Positions 24,537-37,540 of a stretch of 64,000 bases of DNA are shown here, in pieces. A model generated the notes under the pieces. It was given only the letters and a program-made list of their open reading frames with translations. It had not been told where the DNA came from and made no database searches. Origin of the DNA: Albula goreensis (Eukaryota > Chordata > Actinopteri > Albuliformes > Albulidae); the NCBI GenBank assembly GCA_022829145.1, contig CM040746.1, positions 4,487,499-4,551,498 of the forward strand. Reading direction: 5' to 3'. Positions within the stretch are counted from its first letter, which is position 1, and every line of letters begins with the position of its first letter. Both the position numbers and the translations under genes were made by a program.

Positions 24537-27225
24537 TCAAACGTACCATTCATTAAAGTTGGGCGGAAGTCCGTCGCTGTGTGCTGAAGCGTTTTGTACG
24601 GTTGATGGGGGTGTTTTTGTCGGGTCTTCAGTGTTCGTAGACACTAGAGCTGGTGGCGTGGAGGACTCGTATCCAGAACTTGCGGCTGGAGAAGACTCTG
24701 AACCTTGTGACTCGTGCACCTACAGGAAAAAAAAAAACTATTGGAATGATCTAATCATCGAGTTTTATATACAGCCAACTGGTGTTAAACGCAAACTAAA
24801 AGCATAACTGTTGCGTTTCTCACTGAACCTTTTGGAGCAATAAATGCTTGCTAGACAAGGACTAAATAAATCTCTGCTAAAACCATTATAGCATTCATCC
24901 ATTTTTCCAATCTCATAAAAAATTTACCTCACTGACTTATTTATTGTTTTTTGCCACTGGTGCCCTGAATGAACATACAAAAGGATTCATTAGAAAACAA
25001 ACTCAGGGAGGGAGATAGAGGGATATATATCAACGTGAATGAAATTCCTTATTATTCGTTTTTGTTTCGGGCCTTGTGATTTGCAACGTTAGCACATTCG
25101 AATAAACTAGCAGGGTGCCGCAGTGTTACTTGTGCTTGCTCCTTGTCCTGCCTTACCGAGGAAAATACTGCATTTGCAATATGTACAATACCCCCAGCAG
25201 ATAAACAGTTAATTACCTTCATGTGTTTCCTGAGAGAGCTTGGGTGTGTGTACGACTTGTCGCACACTTTGCAGATGTATGGCTTGTCCGACGTGTGCAC
25301 GTGCATGTGCTTTTTTCTGTCGCTGCTGTTCGCGAAGCGCCTGTCACAGCCGTCGAACTCGCACTTAAACGGCTTCTCACCTGCAAGATAAAGATGTACA
25401 GCGTAAATACACAATCAAGTCCATGCGTGGTGCCTCCGTGATCCACAAAGGGTTAATCAAATCCACTACAGTGGCCCATAATATTCGTATTATCTAGCCT
25501 ACTACAGCTCGAGTAAGGAGTAAAATCATTCAACTGTTACACATGCTGTTTCCCCTGAACAGCTCTAGACGTGGATATTCTTCCAGTTTTTAATAAATAA
25601 AAATTTGATCAAACGTACGAAATTGAGGACTTAGTAAAATAATGAGGAATTTGTTCTGATAAATGAATAGCCAATTTCGGTCATTCATACGGGAAATAAA
25701 TTGCTCCTGTGTTGGTTTGTCACGAGTAGGTTCTATATTTCATGCGCATACATTTCAATTGTGGGATATAGGAAATAAATTAAGATTGTGTGTATTCAAG
25801 TCTGCTTGTGCCACTAAGAAGTGGAAAGTGACGACAGAAAAGACTCAAGTGTTAAAGATTTCACCAAACTTTCTGGAGGACTTAGTTTAACAGCTATTTC
25901 ACACTCCTGCCGTCTCATGCTAATACACAAATTAGGAGTCACGACAAAGCGATAGATTTGAGCAAATGTTGTGAAAAGAGCATTTCAAATTAGCTAAGAG
26001 AAACAATCTTATATGTAAAAGCATATATTGTCCATATGGATATGCTAGGAACACAGGTTTATATTTATACATGTCTGTGTTTAACACTCTATGCACACCC
26101 TGAAAAACAACAACAACAACAAAACAATCCAGGCCTCAATTTACAGTCAGCAAACTACATAAAACCGTGTGTCAGCGTGGGTTTTATTTTACCAACATCG
26201 CTACATTAAATAATGCTGTTTTTACCTGTATGGGTTCTTTTGTGAATTTTCAGATTTTCCGATCTGGCAAATATTTTTCCACAGCCAGGGAAGGGGCAAG
26301 GGAATGGTTTCTCTCCGGTGTGCACTCTGATATGATTCACAAGTTTGTATTTGGCCTTAAAAGATTTCCCTTCTCGGGGACAATCCTCCCAGAAGCAAAT
26401 GTGGTTACTTTGTTCGGGACCGCCAACGTGTTCCATGGAGACGTGGGTCACCATCTCATGCATTGTACTGAAAGTCCTGTCGCAAGTCTTTTTGGGTCGG
26501 TTCATCTGATTCTCGTCTATCCATTTGCATGACATCTCTTGCTTAATGGGCTGCCTCATGTACCTAAAGAAAGCTCCGGGCGCGTGGTGCGGCGGAACGT
26601 TCATCCCCATATTCACGTTAATGGGATGGTTGTAATTGTGCAGCTGAGCTGTGCCATACGGATCCGTCCTAGGACTGGCAACTGGACGGTAAGGATCAGC
26701 TCTTCCAAAAATGTCCCCGCGTAAACCCAGATGCATTTGACTGTTGACTACATGTCCGCTCGGAGAAGTGTGGCTCACAGTCTGTTCGTGTAGCCCTGGA
26801 AACAGGAGGTGTCCCGGATTGTCCGAGATTCCAGGGGGTCCATGCAGACTCCCCGCAGAAGCCCCAAAGATCCCATGCTGGGCACCCGCAGCTGCGGACT
26901 CTCCAATGCCAGCGCCTCGGTTTCTGAACAAAAAGTCCCGAGTGGAATTGAACGCCCCACCGCCGTATGAGCCAACCTGTCCGCCGTGGTGGTGTCCGAG
27001 CGCAGCTGCGTATCCAGAGGCTTGTGGAGTGAAAGCGGAGGTTTGGCTGGAGGCGAGATCGTGAGTTACGGGGCTAAGTTTGAAAGCTGCCGAATGGGGG
27101 GAATCTCCAAAGGGATTCAGCCCCAGCCCCGCGTCTCTGTTACCTAGTTCATGGTGCCTTGGCGTTCCGAAGCCACCAACTCCTAGTGCCGAGAACTGAG
27201 GACCGCTGTCAAGAAGCATAGTCAT
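24537..27225 (-). CDS. zic3: Zic3 zinc-finger transcription factor, three coding exons
   Basis: Joined minus-strand exons 27225-26226, 25380-25217 and 24719-24537 give 448 residues and a TGA stop. The start MTMLLD at 27225 is the first in-frame ATG and matches the usual vertebrate Zic3 N-terminus. A ZOC motif NSTRDFLFR lies at 93-101. The finger-flanking [12 protein letters not shown] at 219-230 contains a psi-K-x-E SUMO-type site. Five C2H2 fingers follow: C233/C248/H261/H266, C277/C282/H298/H302, C310/C315/H328/H332, C340/C345/H358/H362 and C370/C373/H386/H390. The protein ends in NFNEWYV. Zic3 is a nuclear DNA-binding factor and co-regulator in left-right patterning, neural plate and neural crest development and pluripotency (known for the family). 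It lies head to head with zic6. Compared with mammalian ZIC3 (467 aa), the N-terminal Ala and His tracts are very short. Distinction from zic1 and zic2 rests on the N-terminus, the LLFPGLHEQ region and the tail. Confidence 0.97.
24720..25216 (-). other. zic3: zic3 intron 2
   Basis: This 497-bp phase-0 intron follows the KHMK of finger 5 (donor AAG|GTAATT, acceptor CTGTAG|GTGCAC). The last zinc-binding histidine of finger 5 is therefore encoded by the final exon. The exon between the two introns is 164 bp. Confidence 0.95.
25381..26225 (-). other. zic3: zic3 intron 1
   Basis: This 845-bp phase-1 intron splits the Gly codon of the linker between fingers 3 and 4. The donor is ACAG|GTAAAA and the acceptor is TTGCAG|GTGAGAAG. 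The same position and phase are used in zic6. Confidence 0.95.
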
Positions 27226-27700
27226 GGGGAGCAATTTACGAAGTGAAAAATTAGGGAAAAACAACAAATAAAGAAACCCAGACACACGATGTTGTGATCA
27301 ACAGTGTTCAACTGCAAGTCACTTAGTTCGGGTGTGCTCGGAACTTAAATACAGGATTTAAAAAAGAACGAAAATGTAACTGAAATAACAATCCTTGTAA
27401 CAGTAAACCGGGGGAGAAAAAAAACTCCGGTAACTAGGATCCTTGAGAAAGAGGATCAAACTTTCCCCCCCTCTCCAAGCGAACGATGTCCTTGGACTGA
27501 TAAAGTCAATCACTCACTCCTTGCACATAAATGAACTCGGGAGGCTGTGCTACGTTACCCAATGAGAGGCCGGCTGCCTCCTTGGCACGTGACCGCAGAG
27601 CAGCCAGTTAATTGGCTAGATGTCTGTTGATTGGCACACTTGAGTATTGAAAATGGCAGCTCGTCTCAATGCATCAATCTGATTGGTCAGCCGAGGCATT
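27226..27700 (-). promoter_or_regulatory. zic3: zic3 5' leader and candidate promoter
   Basis: Upstream of the zic3 ATG on the minus strand there is a TATA-like TATTTAAG (about 27353-27337), about 120 bp before the ATG. A CACGTG E-box lies at 27586-27591. Four CCAAT/ATTGG elements lie at 27559-27563 (CCAAT on the plus strand) and 27611-27615, 27630-27634 and 27682-27686 (ATTGG on the plus strand, so CCAAT on the minus strand). This clustering is typical of a proximal promoter, but the transcription start is not defined by the sequence. Confidence 0.45.
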
Positions 27701-29432
27701 ATTTGCAGGTAAGGCTACTGGATATTAACACGCTTGAATAATTTTGTCTTGTTTGTTTCCAGTTATAAACACGCCAGCTGAACTGAAGCTTGTATAAATA
27801 CATTTTAAAAAGTCAAAATTACATATCACGTACAATGCGTTTTTCCGTGTTTTGTTTTCGCTTCGAGTTGGAAATTCAGTGATTAGGAATATCAAGTAAA
27901 CTAATTTTATCCACAGAATATTGTTTTGAAATAGTAAATTGACCGTTAACCTTCGACATAACTATCCATAAAGTTGTATTCCATGTCCTTCGAATTTGTG
28001 TTCAAATACAATACAGTCAACATATCCCCTTGTAAAGTCTGCAGGACAAGTTATAAAACTTCCTAGCCAAGTGAAATATTGGCAAGTTGGGAACAATAAA
28101 ATGAGGAACTTTCAACACGCAAACGATGTTTACAATCACTCAAATACCAACTTTTCTATAAGATGTGCCTTACCCTGATTTGTATACTGCTTACGACATG
28201 CTTTCAGGACTCCTACCACCGCATGGAACACAAATCCAAAATCCCTGAATTCAAATGAGCATAAAGTATTGAAACAAATTCAAAACCTTACAGATACAGT
28301 AAATTTGAAAATATAACACCTAAACAGACAATGTCACTCACCATAACAGAATATGTTTGGTTTTTTTTTTTTTTGGTTTGAATAGATTTTAATATGAATA
28401 TCACCTTTACCCTTTTTTCTTAGTCCTGTGTATTTATTCATGTAATTATTTGCTTATTTGTAATGATTTCTAATATTTTCTGGTTTTAATTTAGCGCGGC
28501 AGTGCGTAAGTCTGGCATAGTTCCGAAATTTGGTGGCTTTCTTGCAGCCGCATGGGGTGGGGTGATGGAGGGGGGATTTTTGTCAAAGCTCTATAGGGCG
28601 TAGGACGTAAGAATAAAAGACAGAAAGAAAGATGGCAGTAATTGTAATATCCTCAGATTTTTGCCAAGCCAAAAAAAAAGAACGTGCGCTATTGAGCGAG
28701 TTTCACAGGGTTGCCGCCGACTCTCTGCAGGACACATAAAATCTGATCAAGTTCAGAGACGCGTTGAGTACTTCAAGCAGCGCTTTATAACTCTGGGCCT
28801 TTCACGTCCCCCTTTCCCCCCGCAATCTGTCCCAGGAAGGAGTTCACATTCTTTATTTTAGAGATCTGCAAAAAAAGAAAAAGCGAACATTTTTTCAAAT
28901 CAGCCCCTTCGTTGCACATTAGTCCTGCACTACCTTGCATTCATTCCAACGACACATTCTGCGAAAATAGTATTATGTTGTGAGGTGAGTTAAATGTATT
29001 TTTATGAGGAGTATAATGTTTAGACAACTGTGTACTTTTAAATTTAACTGTAGTTTTGGTTCGGTAGAGCGAGGCCACAGTCTAATTTAATAAGGGGCGT
29101 GGGAAGACCGTAGATTTAACACAATACGCAAGGAGAATAGCAAAGTTTATCCGTTTATCAAGCAGAGACGCTACTTAATCACGTGTTTGGCCGACGTAAG
29201 AAAGGAAAAGGTGGCTCGTGTATTATTATTTATTAGGAGCTGTGTGTGCTGCAATCTTGTGTCTTGCCAATTCTTAACTGCTATAATTGCTATTTAATTT
29301 GGTTGTTGGATTGTAAGGGGTTTTGCACAATTCTGCGTGGTTAATTTTAGATTTTTATTTATCATTTTAAATTATATTTATATGTAAGGTATACTTTCTG
29401 TTTTCCCTGCACCTACTTTCTCTCTCTCTCTG

Positions 29433-29542
<110 letters not shown>

Positions 29543-32369
29543 GTGTGGAGAGAGGGGGAGAACATGCGAGTTTAACGATAAATATGCTTGGAAGTCTTAA
29601 AGCTTGCAATTTATGGCGACCTTCCTGAACTTTCACAAGTGACAGGCAGTTAAGTTTTCTTAACTTTTCCTCTTAGATATTTTATTAGCTTGTTGAGACG
29701 AAAGGACTCACTTGGGTTTTTATACTATGGTATGTTCCCAGTCAGGGTGTAGCAATAAAATAATTAACGACAAGAAGCACGTGTACTGTTGTCTCTATAA
29801 CAAGAGGGCATAATTCAATTAGGTAATCAACTAACTATTCTGCTGTATTTGGGTTCTGAAGTCACCGACTATAGGGCAAACCTGAAGCCAGTGACCTTTG
29901 GCTCTAGAAAAAGGCCCCGCGTCTAGTTCCAGGTTACTGTCTTCACAAAATAATCTAAAGCAACTGTTGCTCTCAAAAGAGCCCAGTGCATATTATGGGA
30001 TATCATAAACCAGCCTATTCTCCTGATGTTCTTGAATTTCAGAAGAATAAATTCCTCCAGATGTCTGGAATGTACCGGTCTTGCAAACAATAACTCTCGT
30101 TTTTCCTTTTTCTTTATCTCCAGTTTTTGACCTATTGCCTGACAGTGTATTTGGTTAAGAAATTGTAGATAATAATGTCTTATAAGCTTACTTGTTGTGC
30201 GTATTACTTTGTTGCCGTGGCAAAAAATATTAATATTGGTTTTTGCTGCATTCATTATTTCATCTTATAGGTAGTATACCTCCTCTTATACATTATGTGT
30301 GTCATACAGTTAATCAGCATTGCGGCTAGTCTTTGACTTTGACTGAAAAATTGTTAAAAAAAAAAAAAAAACAAAAACAAAATGTGGTTTAATAAGAAAA
30401 TGTCAAGTTTAAACTTTAATTTTTATGTGTACACTGCAATGCAGAAAAACAATACATGCAGAAAATATATTTATTTGATAAACTTACATTTTAATAAATC
30501 TTTATAGAAAAAAAAAATCATTCCACGAAGAAGCATGTGTATTCCGTATGACAAATTTTCCATAATCAAAATGGCTTTTCATGGTTTGTTCTGTCTTACC
30601 TCCACATGATGAGCGATAGGACTAGTTACTAAAGAACTAAATACTTCCTCTGATACTACTATGTAGCCTTGCTATTATTTTTATTATTTTGTACTAGTAG
30701 TACTTGTAGTTTTAATATTATTTGCGCTCTTTGTGGTGATTAATGAGTGCGATGTGTTCTATAGCTATGTCATAACAAAGTGGCCCATTGGATCCTGTCA
30801 AGTTATTTTTCTAAACGGTTTTTTAAAATTAATTAATTTTACTTTGTTGAAATCGATTGGATGTCGTCCATTGATGTATAGACCGTGATTTAAGAGCTCT
30901 GCACTTAAAATAATTATTATTCAGAATAAAATGTGAGGCATATTCTCCTAAAATGTGTTGATCCAGCATCCGCCGTCAAAACATTATTACCACGTAACGT
31001 AGGGACTTTTCTTAAACCCATTTCCTTTATATGTAAAAAGTTTCTTAGTGGTCAACAATAGTGTCCTGTTAATGATAAGATTCACTTCTCGGATTAAGTA
31101 TGCATTTTTTGACTACATATATCCGTAATTTTATTATCATTTATTGTTAATGCCAATTTAGTTTTTTTTTACCCCCCATCAGAAATGGCTATGCCTTCGT
31201 TGTAAATGACGAGGAAATTATATGTCGCATCTACGTCTGTGTAAGAAAAGGAAGCCCAATGCATGACTTTCCTTCATGCACGTGCTCCACCATGTACATT
31301 TTGAAGATTCATCATTTGACAGCCCGACGCAGACACTTGATATTTAACAAAACAGTCATACGTCTTTATTTCAAACACTTGAAAGGGTCCATTGAGTTGA
31401 AGAATGTAAATCCGTGTACATTTGCTTTGGTATTTTGGCTCTGCAGTTTAAATTTTAAGAACCTGACCTTAATGTGCCCTTGGAATGATGTTATTATTAT
31501 TATTATTTTGTATTTACGGAAGGGTGTTTGGGCCTTCGGAAATTCTTTGGCTGGAGCATGCGCACGAGCCTCCAGAGATAGAGTGGAAATTGTATGTAAT
31601 GCTGATAAACAGTGGCACGTTTTTCCCGTCTTATCCTCATTGTTAACGGCAAAAGTTACTCTTCTGCGGTTTGAATTTTAATCTGCCTGGGCATTACGCA
31701 TCCACAATGGAAAATAACCTGTAAATGAGGACGAGATATGGAATCGAAGTTACACCCAGGGTTTGCGCTTTAGAATGAATGAATGAATTAATGAATAAAT
31801 GAATTTGTAAATAAATAAATAAGGGTATAGTTTTGAAGGAACACTTATATAATCATAAAGTCTTTGAAATGGAAAAGACTCCACTGATCCCAAATAACAA
31901 TGACATGAATTGTTTGCGTGCAACACAGAGCTGTATTGTGGTTTTCAGTTGTCAAATTTACTTCAAAGGAAAGACTTTCCTCTCTTCCTAATCTGCACGT
32001 GACTTAATTCAAAACGTAAGAAATCAGTATGAGGTGCTACCTTTATAAATTCGCGTGCTAACTGTATCTTCGAATTCCGTTTGTCTGAGCGGTCATAGGA
32101 CTCCTTCATGTTTTCCTTACGGTACAGCTAGACAGCGCGGACTCTACAGGTTTATTTCTATGGAACTTCTCCTCAACAATTAACCCAATAGTTACCAAAC
32201 TAAAATTAAATATTATGTAATGCACTCTATGGAGTTGTATCGAATCCGAACCAATCTTTATACCACTCAATAACCATAACGCCCAATTTAAAAAAAATCT
32301 TGCAAAAATTTACAGATGAACTATCAATTATGTCTGATGGAGAAACAGGAAGATATTGTGTGCTGCCTG

Positions 32370-32398
32370 ATTTGCATTTAAAGGGGGAGGTATAAATA
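32370..32398 (+). promoter_or_regulatory. Octamer plus TATA-like element in the intergenic region
   Basis: A perfect POU octamer ATTTGCAT (32370-32377) lies 13 bp before a canonical TATAAATA (32391-32398), with a G-rich spacer. The arrangement resembles a small TATA promoter or a POU-bound element. A single octamer is expected by chance in a window of this size, so this is only a candidate. Confidence 0.25.
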
Positions 32399-35300
32399 GC
32401 TCACTGAAGTATTTTGGGAAGATGAATTACTCTGTGTTGTGATAATCTGAATAGGTTATTAGACTGGCATATGGTTATTGTGCCCCTGTTTTTTCTGCTC
32501 CTAATAAATTTGCTCATGTCTGACACATGCTTCATCTTCCAGGAACAGTTCGGTAAGGGCATTGTTGCTATTTAAGTTGAATTTTTACGATTATTCTTCC
32601 ACATAATTTGAATCAATGGGTCTTTATTCTCCTGAACCAGTATCCAGTGAAATTAATGATATTTCTGTGTGTTACTATCCACACGTATGCCTTCGAGAGT
32701 ATTTTTATGATGCAGAGATTATATGCTGTAGGGTTACATAAGCAGGGATGTGTGGTGTTGAAATTTTAAATCATTCTTGGACGTGGTGTATCTGCCAGTC
32801 AGGATTGGAAGCATCTTTGACTTCTGTTGCATGATTTATTCAAAATGTCTGACTCTTAAGGGATAAGGTGCAAAAGCAGAGCAATGGGTGTGGCGCTAGG
32901 CTACCAGTGCTACCGATACCAAAAGGACACACATGACGAAGGTGTCAACCTGTGACTCCCCCACATTCTGAAATAGGTATGATAATTATGAATATTTTTC
33001 TCTTTTACTGTTCTGTTCACCCTCTCATTCACGAAAGTATCACGCGCAGGGAAACAAAACCGTGAAACTCTCTTGGTGTTTTGAAAGTTGCCCGCTGTCT
33101 CCCTTGGTTTCATCGGCGTGGGTCCGGGGCCTGCACCGTCCAGCTCACCTGTGTGGGTGTGTGTAGCGCAGGTAAACACAGGTCTTGGCACAGCATTTGC
33201 CCTGCAAGCTTCCTCAAGCCCGGAGAATGTCACTGTCATGCCGGAGACCTGCTTAGCAAAGTAGCATGCCAAAGGCCGGGGTTAAAAGCAGTGGTGAAAG
33301 ATCACCTTTTTAATGATGGTTAAGGCTAACGGGCTCCTTGCAATACAGATAGGCCTACTGCAGTGTTTGTGTCAATTGACTTCATTCTTAAACCCTACTT
33401 TACAGTCACTACTTTCTGCACCTTTTTGTAAATAAACAACAGAGTTTACAGTGAGAGAAGAAGTATTATAACTCCACACACACACACACACACGCATATA
33501 TACATGCACACACACCATACCTCACAAGCACCCTTTCTTTTGAATAAATGCTGTATTGAATTCAGACACACAAACAAAAATAACTATGTTTCAAAGTGCA
33601 ACTGAAGACTCTTTTTCCAGAGGTTGGCAAAAGTGGCATGATGGATAAAATCTGCTTTGGGAAAAGTCAAGCTATGATTACGGATAAATATTACAGTGTT
33701 TCTGCCAAATATTCAGACTGTTTATGCGTTTTGAGTGGATTTTTTTTTACGTATCGGAGGGGATAGTTTTGAGCATGTGTGGTCATTATGGAGGAGACTG
33801 AGTATCTTTATGTATTTTGTGGTCTTACTATTTTTCATTCATTTCCCATTTTTATCTATATATGTTCACACACAAATACACGCAGTTGATTTTCATAGTG
33901 TTCCCATTCTGATATTTCCTGTGCATGTACACTTTAGTTTGTGCAAAATATGTTTTGTGATAATGTATAATGACAGTGCATACCTTCTTAACTTGGAGGA
34001 CAATGAAATTAATTGCTTGAATATAACACAATAAGTTTTGGTCCCGGCCGTGTGTGGTTTTCCATTTCTGAAGTTGGTTATATTTCCGGGTTACACCCGA
34101 AACACAGGATTCAATCCAGGTGCGATGTACTTTATTATGATTTTTCATTATTTTTCTTATGGCTAAATCAGCTAGCTCTTAAATCAAGTTGTTAAACAGT
34201 AATGACCCATATACTAATTAGTTAAAGTAATAATTTCAGCTAAATTGAATCCGAGCGCATTTTCACTCTTAAACTGAATTTATATCGGAACCTCTTGCCT
34301 TCAAACTGACATCTACACCTGTATGATCACATATGGTCCTGTAAGGGATTTTAACCATTTCAATTACTCCTTTCCTCTTCAGATATATTCTGATAAAAGT
34401 ATTTGTAATTAGTTTTCAGTAATTCCTATCTTTACAATCCACAAAGAAACAACCAATCAAACAAACAGGAATTAGTGATACATTCTCAGAAAAGGCATTG
34501 ACAAACCTAAACATATATGTTATATGTTGGAATACATTCATAAAACAGAATCAAGCATGAGTTAATTAAACTACAAACGTCAGTCTACGAAAGTTCTGGT
34601 CACTGGTAGGAGATCAGCACGAGGAAACATACGAACTCATATAGGCTCCATGAAAGATATTTAAAATGAACAATTCTGTAACATTCAGTAAACTGACACT
34701 TTACGTGTTTGTATGTTACATACATGTATGAACATGTATGTATGTATATACTGTATGTATGTATCTACTGAATTTTCTCTGTTTTTGTATAAATTCTTCG
34801 TGAACACGATATTAAATGCAATTTAGAAAAATAAAAGCTATGCGAGAAGTGTGTTAAAGTCGAGGCCATGTGAATGCAGTTTGTTTGGCCTTGAAATAAT
34901 TCGAAATGTATTTAGCAGAAACACTTAGCATTTAGCAGGAAATTTGCTTTTGAAAGTCATGTCAGTATGCTCATTTTAGTTTCAGAAAAAGTTTAGGTCG
35001 TTGATTTTTTCAGGTGAAGATAAAAACCTAAGTCATGTGTTGGATTTAGATTAGATTATAGATTATTAGATTAGATTAGAGTGTAATTTATAATAATGAG
35101 TTTGTTTTACAGAATAAGTATTACAGTATAGTATTACAGATGACTAAGTATAGAATAAAATGTTTTGTAAATGGAGACGCACACCTAAGTGTTTAAAAAC
35201 AAACCTTGATTAGCTTTATTGTATTATTCAAAATTCTGTTGAATTTTCAAATAAATTAATTTTCAAATAAATTTGTATCACTTATTGCTTTTCGTCCGAA

Positions 35301-35880
35301 GTTTAATGAAGTCGTGTAGAAGCTCTTCACTGCTACACACGTCATGACACACATACGTACGTACATGCATACATGTATACATACATACATACATACACAT
35401 ATAGAGAAAAAGAGAGAGGGAGATTGTTAGTTTTGATAGTTAAATGCCAGTCGATTTTTCTTGATTATACATTCTTAGAAAGAAATTAGGATATTTGAAC
35501 TATAGCAGCACTGGCTATTTTAATGTAAGTCATTGTATTTCTATCGTTTTAGTTTCCTCACACTGCAATGATTAGCGTGGGCCTACAATATCAATTTAGC
35601 CTATCTTGGTGGGCTAGTCGTTCGAACATCTTGGTTAAATTAAGTCATTGGTGCGACAGGGGAGAACAGCCTAATCGCCGAGGATTTGACAGAAGGCGTA
35701 CAAGATCATCCGTGGTGACATAAACTTGGATGGTTAAAATTGTACGAATTTTGAAAATTATCTTTACAAGGAGAACTCAGGCGGCTTACACTTGCAGAGG
35801 CAAATTTAATGTCATCTCTAAGGCCGTCTTAAATGTGCTCCATTGCTTTTTTGTGATAGAAAATCTGTGACCTTAAACCA

Positions 35881-36523
35881 CGCCCTTGCGAAGGACTTTA
35901 TAAAACCGCGACATAGCCAGAACGTTTGCTGGCATCGCGTTTTATTCACGTTTTCCCTACAGTAGTGCCATTCCATAAGTATTTTTGAACCGTGTGTACC
36001 AGGAAACAGCAGTGAATGCTCAAAATCGGGAAATGAGTTAGATTTTTCTAATACTAAGGAGAGAAGTCAAATATCCATTAAACTTTGGCAGTGTGTATTC
36101 GGTACATTTCAAAGAATTTTCTTCGCAATATTTGAAAACGGAGTCGTGCAGCGAACTCAGGCGTGTCCCTTTTAAAACAAACCAAGTTCCCGTCAATCAT
36201 ACCGAATTCCAACCAATCCCAAAGCGCTCCATTTTAAAAGCAAGTGTGCCTGCTGTGCTTTTATATTGCACCATGACCTGTTTCGAAGCATTTTTACTAC
36301 TACGGTTATTGCCACAAATCAAGAGGGCAAAGTAAACGGCATGGGACTCGCACCAACTTTAACGAACTTGAGTATGGTTCCCGTTCCTTCTGCGAAGTTC
36401 AGGGTTAGGAATTCCACATGCAGATGATACACAGCGTGGATAATGGAAAGGCGATTTATAGGTAAATCTTAAGGCATACGATAGGTGATTTTGCGAGTTC
36501 CACAGCCAAACTCACAACAAAAC
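35881..36523 (+). promoter_or_regulatory. zic6: Candidate zic6 promoter and 5' leader
   Basis: TATAAAA at 35899-35905 is preceded by a CACGCCC GC/CACCC-like element (about 35878-35884). If used, transcription would start near 35930 and give a leader of about 600 bases. That leader contains eight upstream ATGs (36016, 36033, 36273, 36341, 36374, 36418, 36424 and 36443). The ATG at 36418 opens a 15-codon reading frame that stops at 36463-36465, about 60 bases before the zic6 start. This suggests translational damping or a start site nearer the gene. Confidence 0.4.
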
Positions 36524-37509
36524 ATGACAAGCCTGCCGAGGTTTGCTGGCTGCCCTCTTTCTTGCGTCTACCCTGGGGAGAGCAATACTGAACCCAGCGT
36601 GGCGCTGCCACCTTTGGCAGGAGAGCACATGGGACACCCCACTGGCAGTTCCTTAAAACTCTGCCCCTCGCTCAATTTAGGAGACTACCCCGAGACGAGG
36701 TCCAGTACATATGCTGACTATTCTGTTCCCCATCCTCCAGACTCGGGATACTCCTGCTACCGTTTAGAACAAACTCCTAGGGGCATTATCGGTGGAACAA
36801 ATCTTTCCGGAGCAAGAATGCCACCAGTCACTGACCAACTCGCATCAAGAACCACCCAACATGGCGCAATTGGAAGGTATCGTGACCTTCCCGGCTATAG
36901 GGAAGGCAGAAGCCACGCAATTCTCACTACCTATCACGACCAGGCCCATGGCACCTCCGACGCCAGTCGAGACCTCGGCGGCCAAGTGATGCTGGGTTTG
37001 CCAGGGGATATTCTCTCAAGAACGCACTCTTACAACCAGGCACTCAGTGGCCCGAGGGGCGGTGGCCAACAGTTAGTCACCCAGTTTCTGGATCTCTACA
37101 AGCCGCTTAATATGGCCATATCGCGGGGAGGTGACGCTTTTCTCAGGTACGCCAGGCAAGACCTGAAACGCGAGCTGGTCTGTAAGTGGATCGGCGGCCA
37201 AGAGGGGGCCGGGAAGCAGCCATGCTCGAGGACGTTCGGGACCATGTATGAACTTGTGACCCACGTAACGGTGGAGCACGTTGGAGGACCCGAGCAATCT
37301 GAATACGTTTGCCACTGGCAGAGCTGTCCCAGAGAGGGGAAGCCATTCAAAGCCAAATACAAGTTGGTAAACCACGTCAGAGTCCACACTGGGGAAAAAC
37401 CCTTCCCATGTCCCTTTCACGGCTGTGAGAAAGTTTTCGCAAGATCAGAAAATCTCAAGATCCACAAGAGAACGCATACAGGTTGGTGGTAATAATAATA
37501 ATAATAATA

Positions 37510-37540
<31 letters not shown>

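Noticed and set aside
26167..27064. Plus-strand open frames across zic3 exon 1
   Set aside because: They are the opposite-strand shadow of the conserved zic3 coding exon and encode no known domain.
36460..36466. AG|GTAAAT as a splice donor of a noncoding zic6 5' exon
   Set aside because: No suitable acceptor lies before the zic6 ATG 60 bases later, and using it would remove the start codon.
37073..37420. Minus-strand open frames across zic6 exon 1
   Set aside because: Shadows of the zinc-finger coding strand; no independent support.
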